Assembly (NCBI RefSeq): GCF_963675165.1
Contig: NC_087380.1
Location: 636,303 to 700,302 of the forward strand
From: Halichondria panicea
Lineage: Eukaryota > Porifera > Demospongiae > Suberitida > Halichondriidae
DNA length: 64,000 bases
Reading direction: 5' to 3'
The notes under the pieces are model-generated. The model was given only the letters and a program-made list of their open reading frames with translations, was not told where the DNA came from and did no database searches. A program made the translations under genes and the position numbers. Of this stretch, positions 10,720-23,601 are shown one piece after another; the first letter of the stretch is position 1, and each line of letters opens with the position of its first letter.

Positions 10720-12872
10720 TAGCCTCGATCCCAGGCCGAGTTTTCGCTTTTATAACGGTTAGGCGAACAACTGGGCCTGGTACTAGTTGTCTGCACATGC
10801 GTCAAATTTTCATTGTATATTTGTGGTAGGCAAAAATATTTAATAAATCAATAATAGAAATTTGTACACAGAAAATGCACAGAGTGAGTACACAAAAGAT
10901 GCACATAGGGAGCTGCTTCACAAAGGCCTGGGGAGTTGCCAGTTGTGCTGCAGCACAATTACAGTGACCCAGGGCAACTTCAGGATGATTGAATGCCTTC
11001 AAATTACGTTTCAAAAAGATTTAGCAGGCTGCTGGACTTCTCTGATTCTAGGCCCCAACTCGTAACTCATTGCTTGAGAAAACGTAGATTCTCTTGATGT
11101 CTCTGAGCTACCCAGCAACGCTCGAATGAGCAGGTCATACTCCAGTCCTGTGTCTGTGAGTATAGGACAATATTAAAAGAAACCAAAGACGGTTAAACCC
11201 TTACCTTAAACTGTCCAGTCTCGTCCGTTAGTATAGCCAAGAGGAGCACTGTTGGGATAGCTGGATATTAGCCATTGCTCCTGTACAGAGAAGTAGACAT
11301 TTTAAATACGTGTAGATCTATACATATTAAATTTCTCGGTTATAGTGTCATTGTCGACGAGCTGATGATGGCAGCACCAAGTTCTCTAGCTCACACTCTT
11401 CACTTGATCCACCATATTAATGATGAAACTATAGTCTACCTACATTCTTGCCAAACATGAACAAGACTTGATAGCATAGCCGGCCATAGGGCCCACACAA
11501 AAATATCTGACCTTAACAAGCTTGACAAAGCTTTATACCTCTTCACTTGTTGTTCAGTCTTCAGAATAAGCTTCAGAGAAGAGAGAAGCTTCAGCTAAGA
11601 GCCATTCCAATCGATTCCAATAATGATAAAACGGGAACTGACTTCTAGTACACGATAGTACACGAATATAAATGTCACGAAAGTGAACGAGAATATCCAT
11701 TTGTCAGAATCTGACGAACGACTGACGCATGCGCAGACAACTAGTACCAGGCCCAGTTGTTCGCCTAACCGTTATAAAAGCGAAAACTCGGCCTGGGATC
11801 GAGGCTAGGCCTGGTACTAGTTGTCTGTGCATGCGTCAAATTTTCATTGTATATTTGTGGTCGGCAAAAATATTTAATAAATCAATAATCGAATTTGTAT
11901 ACAGAAAATGCACAGAGTGAGTACACAAAAGATGCACACATAGGGAGTACACAAAAGATGCACATAGGGAGCTGCTTCACAAAGGCCTGGCAGTTGCCAG
12001 TTGTGCTGCAGCACAATTACAGTGACCCAGGGAAACTTCAGGATGATGAATGCCTTCAAATTACGTTTCAAAAAGATTTAGCAGACTTCTCTGATTCTAG
12101 GCCCCAACTCGTAACTCAGTTACATTTTGCTTGAGAAAACGTAGATTCTCTTGATGTCTCTGAGCTACCCAGCAACGCTCGAATGAGCAGGTCATACTCC
12201 AGTCCTGTGAGTATAGGACAATATTAAAAGAAACCAAAGACGGTTAAACCCTTACCTCAAACTGTCCAGTCTCGTCCGTTAATATAGCCAAGAGGAGCAC
12301 TGTTGGGATAGCTGGATATTAGCCATTGCTCCTGTACAGAGAAGTAGACATTCTAAATACGTGTACGTGTAGATCTATACATATTAAATTTCTCGTATTA
12401 AACAGGTTAGTGTCATTGTCGACGAGCTGATGATGGCAGCACCAAGTTCTCTAGCTCACACTCTTCACTTGATCCACCATATTAATGATGAAACTATAGT
12501 CTACCTACCAGTAGATCTTGCCAAACATGAACAAGACTTGATAGCATAGCCATAGGGCCCACACAAAATATCTGACCTTAACAAGCTTGACAAAGCTTTA
12601 TACCGCTTCCCTTGTTGTTCAGTCTTCAGAATAAGCTTCAGAGAAGAGAGAAGCTTCAGCTAAGAGCCATTCCAATCGATTCCAATAATGATAAAACGGG
12701 AACTGACTTCTAGTACACGATAGTACAAGAATATAAATGTCACAAAAGTGAAGGAGAATATCCATTCGTCAGAATCTGACAAACGACTGACACATGCACA
12801 GACAACTAGTACCAGGCCTAGTTGTTTGCCTAACCGTTATAAAAGCGAAAACTAGGCCTGGGATCAAGGCTA
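10720..12872. mobile_element. Tandem pair of family 1 TIR elements
   Basis: A complete element runs from tagcctcgatcccaggcc at 10720 to its inverted end at 11807. A second copy follows directly but lacks its outermost bases, starting at ggcctggtactag, and ends at 12872 with a slightly mutated inverted end. The flanks acacttac (left) and acactatac (right) look like one 9-bp target duplication with a one-base loss. The matching site near 59705-59720 in the duplicate block is empty. No transposase frame is present. Several internal ORFs of 60-80 codons are shared by all copies but resemble no protein I know. Confidence 0.75.
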
Positions 12873-12967
12873 ACACTATACACAAAGTCATGATAAGGAA
12901 GTGTGCACATTAAATTGCAGTTCTATAGAATAACACTGTTCAGTGGTCCCAGTTAGTGTGTGTAGTG

Positions 12968-13475
12968 TCATCTCCCTCCATTGTATCCAGGGAACAGGTC
13001 CAATAGTACTGCCTGTAGGGACTTGTTGACTGTCATGGCATAGTCCTTGCCCAGGTCATGACGACAGTTGGGGCAGCTGTACACATCCACCTTGAAGGAA
13101 CGACTCAGACACGTCTAGTGTGGGTGTGTGTGTGTGTGTGTGTGGGGGGGGGTAAGTGAGGGACGCAGTGGAATAGTGTACGTACACTTGCATAAGATAC
13201 TCAAAGCAAAACCATGCAGTTTACTGGATGCACAATAATTATAGAAATTGATGCATTTAATTAATTAAAAAAGGTCTATGAAACTAAAATTATTATGAAG
13301 CCACACATATACAATGTGTATGTAAAAGACACAGTACATTAGTGATCTCTAGTGGTCAGTGGTTTCTCTCCACCTTACAGATGATGTGGCTGCAGGTGGT
13401 AGTGACGGGCTGGTAGAACACCTCCTGACACACGATGTAGTTGAATGTCTCCTGGATACGACTCAGCAGACCAGC
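12968..13475 (-). pseudogene. UHRF1-like 3' shard between units A and B
   Basis: The last UHRF1 exon (12968-13114; open, ends LFPGYNGGR) and the first RING exon (13374-13475) are present in order, but nothing upstream is. The RING exon has lost its first zinc-binding cysteine (NYIVC instead of NCIVC) and reads SHIICK for SHNICK, so this RING could not fold normally. The shard lies between the signal exon of A and the tail spacer of B. A TG tract lies between the two exons at about 13122-13143. Confidence 0.8.
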
Positions 13476-14125
13476 CTTAGGGAGGGAAACAAAGAAACCA
13501 AAACATTGTGTACATGCAGTATACAGTGCTACAGTACATGCAGTGCAGTACAATACCTTTACCATCCAGTATTAAAATAAATAGTACAACCAATTTATTT
13601 ATTGCATTGTGAAGTGCACAAACTCATTCAAAATATGCTTTAATGTCAAATGGTCTGTGTTCACTGGTATAGTGGTTGACATGGGAACAGCAGGACAGGT
13701 GTTCGTACAGTGACTCTGCATGTATGGGGAATGGGAATGGTATGTCTATAAAATGCTCTCACCTGTTTCTGGTGTGAGGAATCCGTGCCTAGCATAAACT
13801 TGAGACGCACAAGAGCACTGTTGGGTTTGAAGTGGCCATTGAATAGCATAGCCACACAATAGCCACATTGACAATCAAGGACACCAGCAAGGAAACCTTA
13901 AAAAGATACCTTTCATATGACATGTTTTGTTAGCGCCATAGTTTATTTTCCAGCCATGCAAATTCTTATATGAACATTCATCAAAGCTATATAACAGGAA
14001 ATGAATGATCTTAGATCTACAATACATTAATTTTAACAACTTAATAAACAGTGACACATAATTATACAAATTACATGAAACAGTGACACATACATTGACA
14101 AACTAGACTGTTTTTTTTATAGTGT
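13476..14125 (-). other. 3' spacer of unit B with AATAAA
   Basis: Copy of the spacer seen after other tails. A minus-strand AATAAA lies at 13942-13947, about 180 nt after the tail stop codon of unit B. I see no exon. Confidence 0.45.
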
Positions 14126-15649
14126 CTACTTGTTCTCTGTGTTGAAGTCAGTGGATGCATAAGTTGCACAGGCTGAGAGTTGGTAGTCTGCAGGAGGAGG
14201 GGGGCGTGGCTGGTCCACCACCTCGTAGGTAGCCTCCTCTTGTAGTTTGCTCAACCCCTCGTAATCATGGGAGGGGAGATGACTCATCACCACTGGGGGT
14301 AGTCTGCACGAAATAGAATAATATATGGAATACATTAACTCACATGCCGGTACATAATTATAATTATTCTAGTATAAGGGCAGAAGGTCTCTATACAACC
14401 ACACTGGTATGTACAGCTACTTCATTCACAGACCATGCACACTAACACTCACTGTGTTGGTTGGTTGCCTGTCTTCTCATCACTCATGTCCTTGGATCCA
14501 GACCTCCGTTGCCTCAACATAACCAGCACTATTACAATCAGTACTAGCACAGCAATGGCCAAGACTCCAGCAATCACCCAACCAGCCACTGCACCAATAT
14601 TGACCACTACACTCTCTGTGGGTGAGGTAGTAGCTATGGAAGAAGTTGGAGTAGCCACCTGTGTCCGATTAGTGATGTCCTCAGGGCACTCTGGACTGTC
14701 TCTGTCAGTGATCACCACAGGGCAAGTGTTTGTCAAACCAAGTCAGGTACTTTGTACGATGATGCTTGAAGTGTCGCTGATCCATCGTTCAATTAAAGAA
14801 ATCAGTTCCACAGCAGAAACACTCTCTGTTCCAGTCAGCACAGCTCGGTAGGTCACATGACCAGAGGAGCCATCGAAACAATTGATGAACTTGTCAGTGT
14901 GAAGACAGGGGCTGAATTAACCCACAAGCACACAATCCTTCAACACCTTGAGATAGTCTGGTAGTGATGCCACTGGCTTTGGCACTTCTTCCTGACTCAA
15001 TGTACACCTCACAGTTTGTTATTCCACCAAGACGGAGTTGAATGTTGAGTGCTGGATGTAAAGGAATAATAAACTGTTTGTACACCAAAAGAGAATTGAT
15101 GGATCCAAATTGTTGCACTTTATTTTCACTTGTTATGGCACTTGTTATGGTTTAAGAACAAATGTCAGGACCCCCCCTCCCCCACATGGCCACTTACTCA
15201 TGAATTCTCCAGTCAGGGAAAAAAGGGAGAATGCACACACTCAAAAGAACAAAAGGCAGATGCTATAATACATGCAGTGGGAGGTTACTTGTACAAAGAG
15301 TTCAAACAACATTGCCAGTTTATAAATAGAATTAGAAAAATAACAACATAATGACACTGACATAGATAACACTTACTCATGAACTCAATGGTGTAGTGAG
15401 CAGCTACAGTGTGTTCCCCCTCAAGCTGACTGGAGGTGAGGATGACCTGACAGCTGTACTGACCTGCGTCTGACAAGTAGAGAGTGTCAAAGTTGAGGGT
15501 TGCTGTGCTGGTCATGAGTGACCCTCCCTCCCTCGTCCACTGGTAGGAGAGGGTGGGTTGTAGAGAGGCCCCTCTACTCAGGGAACAAGTGAGGGAGAAA
15601 CTCTGACCAGCCATTGGACCACCACTGGGGATGATCACCACTTGTATGG
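14126..15649 (-). pseudogene. Receptor unit B: truncated Ig-TM-tail copy
   Basis: Only three exons remain: Ig 15377-15649, membrane-proximal/TM 14453-15051 and tail 14126-14303. There is no signal, N-domain or CCP exon; upstream of the Ig exon only a CCP intron remnant survives (about 15870-15950) before an abrupt switch to spacer. A 4-base insertion near 14914-14918 shifts the frame of the membrane-proximal domain into a stop soon after the CACGL motif. The tail frame still reads DYEGL and TYEVV. Units D and J share the upstream truncation point. Confidence 0.75.
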
Positions 15650-16509
15650 CTGGATGAAAGAGAGTGGGTGTAAACAAAACAATTTGGTATAAATTATATT
15701 GCTCAACAGAATACGAATATTTTTCACTATGGCAGAATAAACAAAGCTGCTAGATCTACAATATAACAGCAATTAACTTGGTGATTTTAGCAAGTCACAA
15801 CAGGGAGAATTGAGATACACAACAAAATGGTTGCAGTTTCTTGTACTGTTTTTGCAATACCTAATAAGGTCCTCACATGTTCCTGTAAGGAAACCATACT
15901 TTAATTGAAGATATTAAATATATAGCTTACCAATGCATGTTAACATACAGTCATGCAGTACAACACTATACCATCCTGAATTCAGTACAACCAGCAATTT
16001 ATTTATTGTTTTGATCACATTGTGAAGTGCACAAACTCATTAAAAATATAGTTGACATGGGAACAGCAGGACAGGTGTTTGCATAATGGCTCTGTAGGGG
16101 AATGGGAATGGGAACAATCACTCGGACTGTCTATAAAATGCTCTCACCTGTTTCTGGTGTGGGGAATGCGTGCCGTAGCATAAACTAGAGACACACAAGA
16201 GCACTGTTGGGTTTGAAGTGGCCATTGAATAGCTATACATGCATAGCCACACAATAGCCACATTGACAATCAAGGACACCAGCAAGGAAACTTTAAAAAT
16301 ATACCTTTCATATTATATATACAGTGTATGACATGTTTGTTAGCGCCATAGTTTATTTTTCAGCCATGCAAATTCTTATATGAACATTGATCAAAGCAAA
16401 TGAATGATTTTTGCGTATATAGATCTCGATCTACTAACAACTTGCTAAAATAACAGTGACACGTAGTGACACATTGACAAACTAGACTACATGTGTTATT
16501 ACATAGTGT
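15650..16509. other. Spacer between units B and C
   Basis: The higher part repeats the 3' spacer of the tail exons. The lower part (15830-15955) is leftover CCP-flanking intron that ends at the shared truncation junction (accaatgcatgtta joined to acatacagtcatgc). No complete exon is seen. Confidence 0.5.
16352..16357 (-). terminator. Candidate poly(A) signal for unit C
   Basis: The minus strand reads AATAAA about 150 nt after the tail stop codon of unit C. The hexamer is at the equivalent place after B, E, F and I. Use as a cleavage signal is inferred only from position and conservation. Confidence 0.4.
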
Positions 16510-19500
16510 CTACTTGTTCTCTGTGTTGCAGTCAGTGGATGCATAAGCTGCACAGGCTGAGAGATGGTAGTCTGCAGGAGGAGGGGGGCGTGGCTGGTCC
16601 ACCACCTCATAGGTAGCCTCCTCTTGTAGTTTGCTCAACCCCTCGTAATCATGGGAGGGGAGATGACTCATCACCACTGGGGGTAGTCTGCACGAAATAG
16701 AAGAATCCAAAATTAACTCACATGTACATAATTATAATTATTCTAGTATAAGGAAGCTCTCTATACAACCACACTGGTATGTACAGCTACTTCATTCACA
16801 GACCATGCACACTAACACTCACTCTGTTGGTTGCCTGCTGCCTGTCTTCTCATCACTCATGTCCTTGGATCCAGACCTCCGTAGCCTTAGTAACAACAGC
16901 ACCACTATTACAATCAGTACTAGCACAGCAATGGCCAAGACTCCAGCAACCACCCCACCAGCCACTGCACCAACATTGACCACTACACTCTCTGTGGGTG
17001 AGGTAGTAGCAGTTGTCCGATTAGTGATGTCCTCAGGGCACTCTGGACTATTGAGGTTAGCAATGACAATCGGACAACTGTTAGTCACACTGAGGCCTGC
17101 ACTCTGCACCACAACGATTGGATCATTCTCAACCCACTGTTCCATTAGCCTAGCCAGTTGTATGGTGGATACACTCTCTGATCCAGTGAGCACAGCTCGG
17201 TAGGTCACATGACTAGGGGAGTCATCGAAACAAACAATGAAGGGATTCAAAATGAGGGAAGAGTTGAATCCACAGGCACACTGGCTTTCAATGCCTTGTG
17301 TCAGACTATTGGTGATGTCATCTGTTTTCATATCAGCGTCTTGTTCAGTGTACACTCTGCAGTTTGTTATTCCCTCCAGACCAAGTTGAATGTGCAGGCC
17401 TGTGGAATGTGGAGTGGTTGGCATAAGCAAATAACAGACTGATGCTAATAGAGCTGTACAAACAATGTAGCCTGGGTACATGTACATTCATGTGAAATTG
17501 ATCACATGACAACTTACTCCTGAACTCAATGGTGTAGTGAGCAGCTACAGTGTGTTCCCCCTCAAGCTGACTGGAGGTGAGGATGACCTGACAGCTGTAC
17601 TGACCAGCGTCTGACAAGTAGAGAGTGTCAAAGTTGAGGGTTGCTGTGTTGGTCATGAGTGGCCCTCCCTCCCTCGTCCACTGGTAGGAGAGGGTGGGTT
17701 GTAGAGAGGCCCCTCCACTCAGGGAACAAGTGAGGGAGAAACTCTGACCAGCCATTGGACCACCACTGGGGCTGATCACAGCTAGGAGCTCTGTGAACAT
17801 CATAACAATGTAGTTTCAGTTTAAGCCTGAGTAAACAGATCTAATGGGATGATAGATGACAACAGGTGGACCACATGAATTATAGACTGCTAATGGTAAA
17901 CATACAATTGATGTTGCTAATAACTTGCGTACGTAAACAGGTTGGAGCATCTGGAGTCCACTGTCCATCACCACCACAAGTCCGAGTGTTTGCTCCAATG
18001 AGAGTGTATCCAGTGTTACAGGTGTAGGTAGCAGTCATCATGAAGGTGGTTCCAGAGGATGTGTCCACTGCTCCATTGGCAATAGTCAGAGGTCCACAGT
18101 CAACAGCTATATAAAAAAATTGTAACCAATTAGAACGTGTGTTAGTTCAACTAACGATTGCAAACAGGTAGAGATGTACTCCATCCACTGACAGCCACAC
18201 AATTCCTCATACTAGCACCACTCAGTTCATACCCAGTGTCACAAGAGTAAGTGGCCACTGCTCCGGGTTGTGGAGGATCATCAGAAGGTGAGTAGGTCAC
18301 CATTCCATTGGAGAGGGGCTCACGAGGACACAGGGCTGTGTGTGGGGGAGATACAGTATGCTGGTTATTTTCGTATGGAAGTTCGTAGTTGGAGCATTAA
18401 TCTGAAAATTAAAATCGTGCAATTATTCTAAGCTTTATGAATACAATTGGGTAGTTCAAAGAAAATATGAAACCAGTAAAAAATTACCCGCTATACATGT
18501 AGTACTTTAATCATCTCACCATCACAAGTTGGTGCATCTCCCCTCCACACTGTATCAGCCTGACATGTTCTGGTGGATGGTCCATTTTGAGTGTATCCAG
18601 TGTTACAGGTGTAGGTAGCTATGCCCCCAAAGGTGGTTCCAGGGGATGTACTGACTTGTCCATTATTAATAGTCAGAGGTCCACAGTCAACAGCTGTAAA
18701 ATAGACAGGAAAAAGATGACATGGACTGTTACAATCCACCACGACTTACCTGTACAAGTTAGTACAGGATTCCACATCCTATTAGCCCCACAGGTAGCAA
18801 ATCTTGAGAAAACTGTTGGAGATATCCAATATCCAGTGACACAAGTGTAGGTCACTGCTCCTTGGTACACTGTGCTGGTTGGTTCTCCAGGAGATGCATT
18901 GTTGCCAGAGGGAGGGTCACCACATGAGACACCTGTATCCGTGCAACGTAACGTACGTTAAGTGTGGAAGAAGTAGAGGTATTTGATACATACGTGAACA
19001 AGTTGGTAGAGGTCCCCAGGCCCCACTAGCCAGACAGGTAGCCATTGCTGTGGTGACTCCAGTGGAGGCCTCATACCCACTGACACAGGTGTAGGCCACT
19101 GTCCCTTGGTAGGTTGTGGAGGTGGGTGATCCAGGAGACCCATTGTCAATGGTGGGTGGGGAGCCACAATCCACAACTGTATACCATTCACTGCATTTAT
19201 TAATCAGAATAACAACTTCACTTACCTGTACAAGTTGGTAGAGGTCCCCACATCCCATTAGCCCCACAGGTAGCCGTTGCTGAGAAGGATCCTCGAGAGA
19301 TCCAATATCCAGGGGTACAGGTGTAGGTCACTGTCCCTTGGTACACTGTGCTGGTGGGTGATCCAGGAGATGCATTGTTGCCAGGGGGAGGGTCACCACA
19401 TGAGACACCTGTATAGATTAATCATGCAACGTAATGTACGTTACGTGTGTGAAGAAGTAGAGGTATTTGATACATACGTGAACAAGTTGGTAGAGGTCCC

Positions 19501-20966
19501 CAGGTCCCACTAGCCATACAGCTAGCCATTGCTGTGGTGACTCCAGTGGAGACCTCATACCCACTGACACAGGTGTAGGTCACTGTCCCTTGGTAGGTTG
19601 TGGAGGTGGGTGATCCAGGAGATCCATTGTCAATGGTGGTAGGAGAGCCACAATCCACAACTGTGTACCATTCACTGAATTTATCAATCAGAATAGCAAC
19701 TTCACATACTCTGACAAGTTGGTAGAGGTCCCCAGGTCCCACTAGCCATACAGGTAGCCATTGCTGTGGTGACTCCAGTGGAGACTTCATACCCAGTGTT
19801 ACAGGTGTAGGTCACGAACCCTCCAAGAGTTGTGCTGGTGGGTGCTCCAGGAGAGCCATTGGTGATGGAGGGAGGTGTCCCCCCACAGTCAATGGATGAC
19901 ACTACAATGATCAATTATGCTTGCATTGCTCAAGTGCAGTTTGCAGTACCGTATTACTAGAATATTTTGCTGGTAAAAAACCTTTGCGAATGAGCCAAAT
20001 CAGCAGAAAATTTGACCCTTTGTGATTTAACTATTGCATTCTGGCAAGGATCGTGTGTATTTACTAATAGATTTTGCAGATTTTATTGTTGCAAATTAAT
20101 CAACAATCGAAATGTTTGCAAATGTTTGATGCTCGTGAAACATTCTAGTAATACAGTATATACTCACGTGCGCAAGTAAGTGTAGCTGCTGTTCCAGTCC
20201 AGGTACCAGCACTAGTACCATCACTCTGACAAGTCCTCTGTTGGTCTCCACTGGTGATAGTTGGTGCGTATCCAGGGACACAGCCGTAGGTGGCTATGTT
20301 GGTGTCTGGGTCGTATGAAATCCTTCCATTAGAGTTAGTGAGGGGACTCAGTGTGGGGCAGGGAGCTGTGTGGGGTGGGGGTTAGTATTGGACATAGACA
20401 ATATAGTCAGCACTCACTGAAGGTGACACATATCCTCAGTGAATTGTCATTCCTCCTACAGCAGTGTTCTCCATCAGGACTGAAGTGTGTGGGACCACGA
20501 TGCAGAATAACGGCTCTAGGATTACCAACAGCACTGATGAACAGTTCGTCCCCAGTTGCAGGTCTGTTGAAAACTACAGGCACGTTACCCCCTGGGAACA
20601 CCCACGTTACAGCACCATTGTTGTTATTGTAGCAATACAAGGCTGGTGGAACACTATTAGCTCCTGGTCCAAAATCAGAGAATGAGATGATCTGTCCAGT
20701 GCGGTCAGTGCCAGAGGGGTCACTTGGTAATGCCAGTCGAACTGTATGCCATTAATTGATGCTCTGATAACAAATCTATACTACTAGATTCACCAGTAGC
20801 ACAAGATTTAATTATAGAACAAACAGCAAACCTATTGACTAGTGAGGTTTGCAGTAGTAAATACAGTAAAGCAGGTTGCACTGCATATCAACTCACTCAA
20901 AGTCTGCCCATACACAAGAGAAACACTTCCCAGCAGACAGCAGAGAAATAGAGTTACAGTAGCCAT
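16510..20966 (-). CDS. Receptor unit C: intact CCP/Ig receptor with ITAM-like tail
   Basis: Exons in transcript order: signal 20897-20966 (MATVTLFLCCLLGS...VYGQTLS); N-domain 20418-20741; nine CCPs at 20168-20365, 19710-19901, 19478-19660, 19226-19408, 18994-19176, 18750-18932, 18520-18693, 18156-18335 and 17933-18106; Ig 17518-17788; membrane-proximal/TM 16823-17399; tail 16510-16687. All exons I translated are open and phases agree (1-1 in the ectodomain, phase 2 before the tail). CCP exons show the CxxP/CG..NG...Y.C..GY...G...R.C...W....P.C pattern. The TM helix is a run of V/L/I/A followed by RLRRSGSK. The tail has DYEGL, TYEVV, RPPPP and DYHLS. The N-domain differs clearly from those of A, E, F and H. 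Probably a surface recognition receptor; the ligand is unknown. Confidence 0.8.
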
Positions 20967-21373
20967 TCTCTAAAAGTTTAGCTAGCTAGCTAGTGTTGAT
21001 CAATCAGTGACAGAGTGGGCGTCAACCATTAATGGAATTTCACCACGATCACACCAATCCTTGCCTCAGTTTAGCCATAGATCTACGGTTTAGCTTAGAA
21101 AAACACTTAATTAATTAAAGTCTTGTATTTTATGTGCACATGTCAATTGAAGTGAAAGATATAATCTTAATTTAAATGACATCATAAGCCATGCAAAATT
21201 AATGACTGAGGAGGATTGCACCATGTGTACCCGGTACCTCAGAGTACCCCTAGTAATTTATTATTTTGATGATTTTTGCCTTCAGCAAATTTCAGTTGCT
21301 GTTTGTGAACAATAAAACAACTGCTAAAACAGTGACACATACATTGACAAACTAGACTGTGTTGTTATAGTGT
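20967..21373. other. Intergenic region between units C and D
   Basis: About 400 bp upstream of the signal exon of C and downstream of the tail of D. It contains only the last 40 bp or so of the usual tail spacer and no UHRF1 shard, unlike most other junctions. It should hold the promoter of unit C, but I recognise no specific element. Confidence 0.4.
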
Positions 21374-22963
21374 CTACTTGTTCTCTGTGTTGCAGTCAGT
21401 GGGTGCATAAGCTGCACGGGCTGAGAGCTGGTAGTCTGCAGGAGGAGGGGGGCGTGGCTGGTCCACCACCTCATAGGTAGCCTCCTCTTGTAGTTTGCTC
21501 AACCCCTCGTAATCATGGGAGGGGAGATGAATCATCACCACTGGGGGTCGAAATAGAATAATATATGAACTCACATGCATGCCGGTACATAATTATAATT
21601 ATTCTAGTATAAGGGCAGAAGCTCTCTATACAACCACACTGGTATGTACAGCTATACTTCATTCACAGACCATGCACACTAACACTCACTGTGTTGGTTG
21701 GCTGCCTGTCTTCTCATCACTCATGTCCTTAGATCCAGACCTCCGTTGCCTCAACATAACCAGCACAAGCAATATGATCAGTACTAGCACAGCAATTCCA
21801 GCAACCACCCCACCAGCCACTGCACCAACATTGACCACTACACTCTTCTCTGTGGGTGTGGTAGTAGCCATAAGAGGAAGTTGAAGTAGCCATCTGCGTC
21901 CGATTAGTTATCTCCTCAGGGCACTCTGGACTATTGAGGTTATATAGCAATGACAATCGGACAACTGTTAGTCACACTGAGGCCTGCACTCTGCACCACA
22001 ACGATTGGATCATTCTCACATTCTCAACCCACTCTTCCATCAGTTGTATGGTGGATACACTCTCATGTTCCAGTGAGCACAGCTCGGTAGGTCACATGAC
22101 TAGAGGACCCTTCGAAACAATTGATAAACTCGTCAGTGAGAAGGGAGGGGCTGAACCCACAAGCACACAATCCTTCAACACCTTGAGATAGTCTGGTAGT
22201 GATGCCACTGGCTTTGGCCATTGTCTCTGTCTCAATGTATACCTCACAGTTTGTTATTCCATCCAGATGAAGTTGAATATTGAGTGCTATAAAACAAAAA
22301 TAAACTGTTACCAAAAGAGAATTGATGTGAATCTGTATGAACACACTATAGTTACACACGATCTTTAGTAAGGTTTTATATAAATGATTATTTTTACTTT
22401 CATGCAGGTATGCTTACATATTTTCAGTGGAATTTTAAAGGCTTTCCAACTTACTCCTGAACTCAATGGTGTAGTGAGCACTCAGGGAACAAGTGAAGGA
22501 GAAACTCTGACCAGCCATTGGACCACCACTGGAGCTGATCACAGCTTGTATGCATGGCTGGATGAAAGAGAGTGGGTGTAGACAAAACATAAATTTTGAC
22601 AGTTTTGCTCAACAGAATACTACTTTTCAATGACAGAATAAACAAAGCTGCTACAATAACAGCAATTAACTTGGTGATTTTAGCAAGTCATCACAGGGAG
22701 AATCGAGATACACAGCAAAATGGTTCAGTTTCTTGTACTGTTTTTGCAATACCTATAAAGACATGTGTGAGAACTGACTTTGACAGAATGGCTCAGTCCC
22801 ACTCCAGTTTTACAGTCTGGTTGACATGTTCTCATATTGTCTCCACGCAGCAAAGACCTCATCTCAGAAGAGTAAGTGGCAGTACTCTCATCAGTACGTG
22901 GAGGAGAGGTTGATGAGTAAGCAATGACTCCATTAGTGATGCTGGGTAGGTCCTCACATGTTC
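21374..22963 (-). pseudogene. Receptor unit D: decayed fragment
   Basis: Remaining parts: one CCP exon 22779-22963 (a core cysteine reads as serine: ATYSSEM), an Ig exon cut to about 120 bp near 22457-22555 by an internal deletion, a membrane-proximal/TM region 21690-22286 with several indels (for example tata inserted near 21943), and a tail 21374-21549. The tail splice acceptor is gone: the agtctgca present in other copies is deleted next to 21549. The DYEGL and TYEVV codons persist. The 5' truncation point is the same as in B and J. Confidence 0.8.
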
Positions 22964-23601
22964 CTGTAAGGAAACCATAATTATAGGAACTTAAATTGAA
23001 GATAATAGCTAACCAATGCATGTTAACATACAGTCATGCAGTACAATACTATACCATCCCGAATCAGTACAACCAGCATTTTATTGATCACATTGTGAAG
23101 TGCACAAACTCATTAAAAAATATGCTACAATGTCAAATGTCTATGTTCACTGGTATATAGTGGTTGATATGGGAACAGCAGGACAGGTATTCGCACAGTG
23201 GCTCTGCATGTATGGGGAATGGGAATGGGAACAATATGTCTATAAAATGCTCTCACCTGTTTCTGGTGTGAGGAATCCGTGCCGTAGCATAAACTAGAGA
23301 CACACAAGAGCACTGTTGGGTTTGAAGTGGCCATTGAATAGCTATATACATGCATAGCCACAACAATAGCCACATTGACAATCAAGGACACCAGCAAAAA
23401 TATACCTTTCATATGACAAGTTTTGTTAGCGCCATAGTTTATTTTCCAGCCATGCAAATTCTTATATGAACATTCATCAAAGCTATATAACAGGAAATGA
23501 ATGATCTTAGATCTACAATACATTAATTTTAACAACTTACTAAATTACATGAAACAACAGTGACATATACATTGACAAACTAGACTGTGTTTTCATAGTG
23601 T
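22964..23601 (-). other. Spacer between units D and E with AATAAA
   Basis: Contains the truncation junction of unit D (about 23015-23040) and then the repeated 3' spacer of unit E, with a minus-strand AATAAA at 23438-23443. No exon is seen. Confidence 0.45.
23438..23443 (-). terminator. Candidate poly(A) signal for unit E
   Basis: Minus-strand AATAAA about 160 nt after the stop codon of unit E, conserved in position among B, C, E, F and I. Confidence 0.4.

Larger units (their letters stand above)
2701..14500. repeat. Segmental duplication, left copy (units A and part of B)
   Basis: From 2701 this block matches 52038 onward almost base for base: spacer, tail, transmembrane, Ig, CCP, N-domain and signal exons, UHRF1 shards, the next spacer and the next tail. 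Similarity falls off in the following transmembrane exon near 14500 (61310 in the other copy). Differences include a tandem transposon insertion here (10720-12872), six extra CCP exons here, a transposon only in the other copy (56852-57966) and a few short indels. Percent identity was not computed. Confidence 0.85.
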
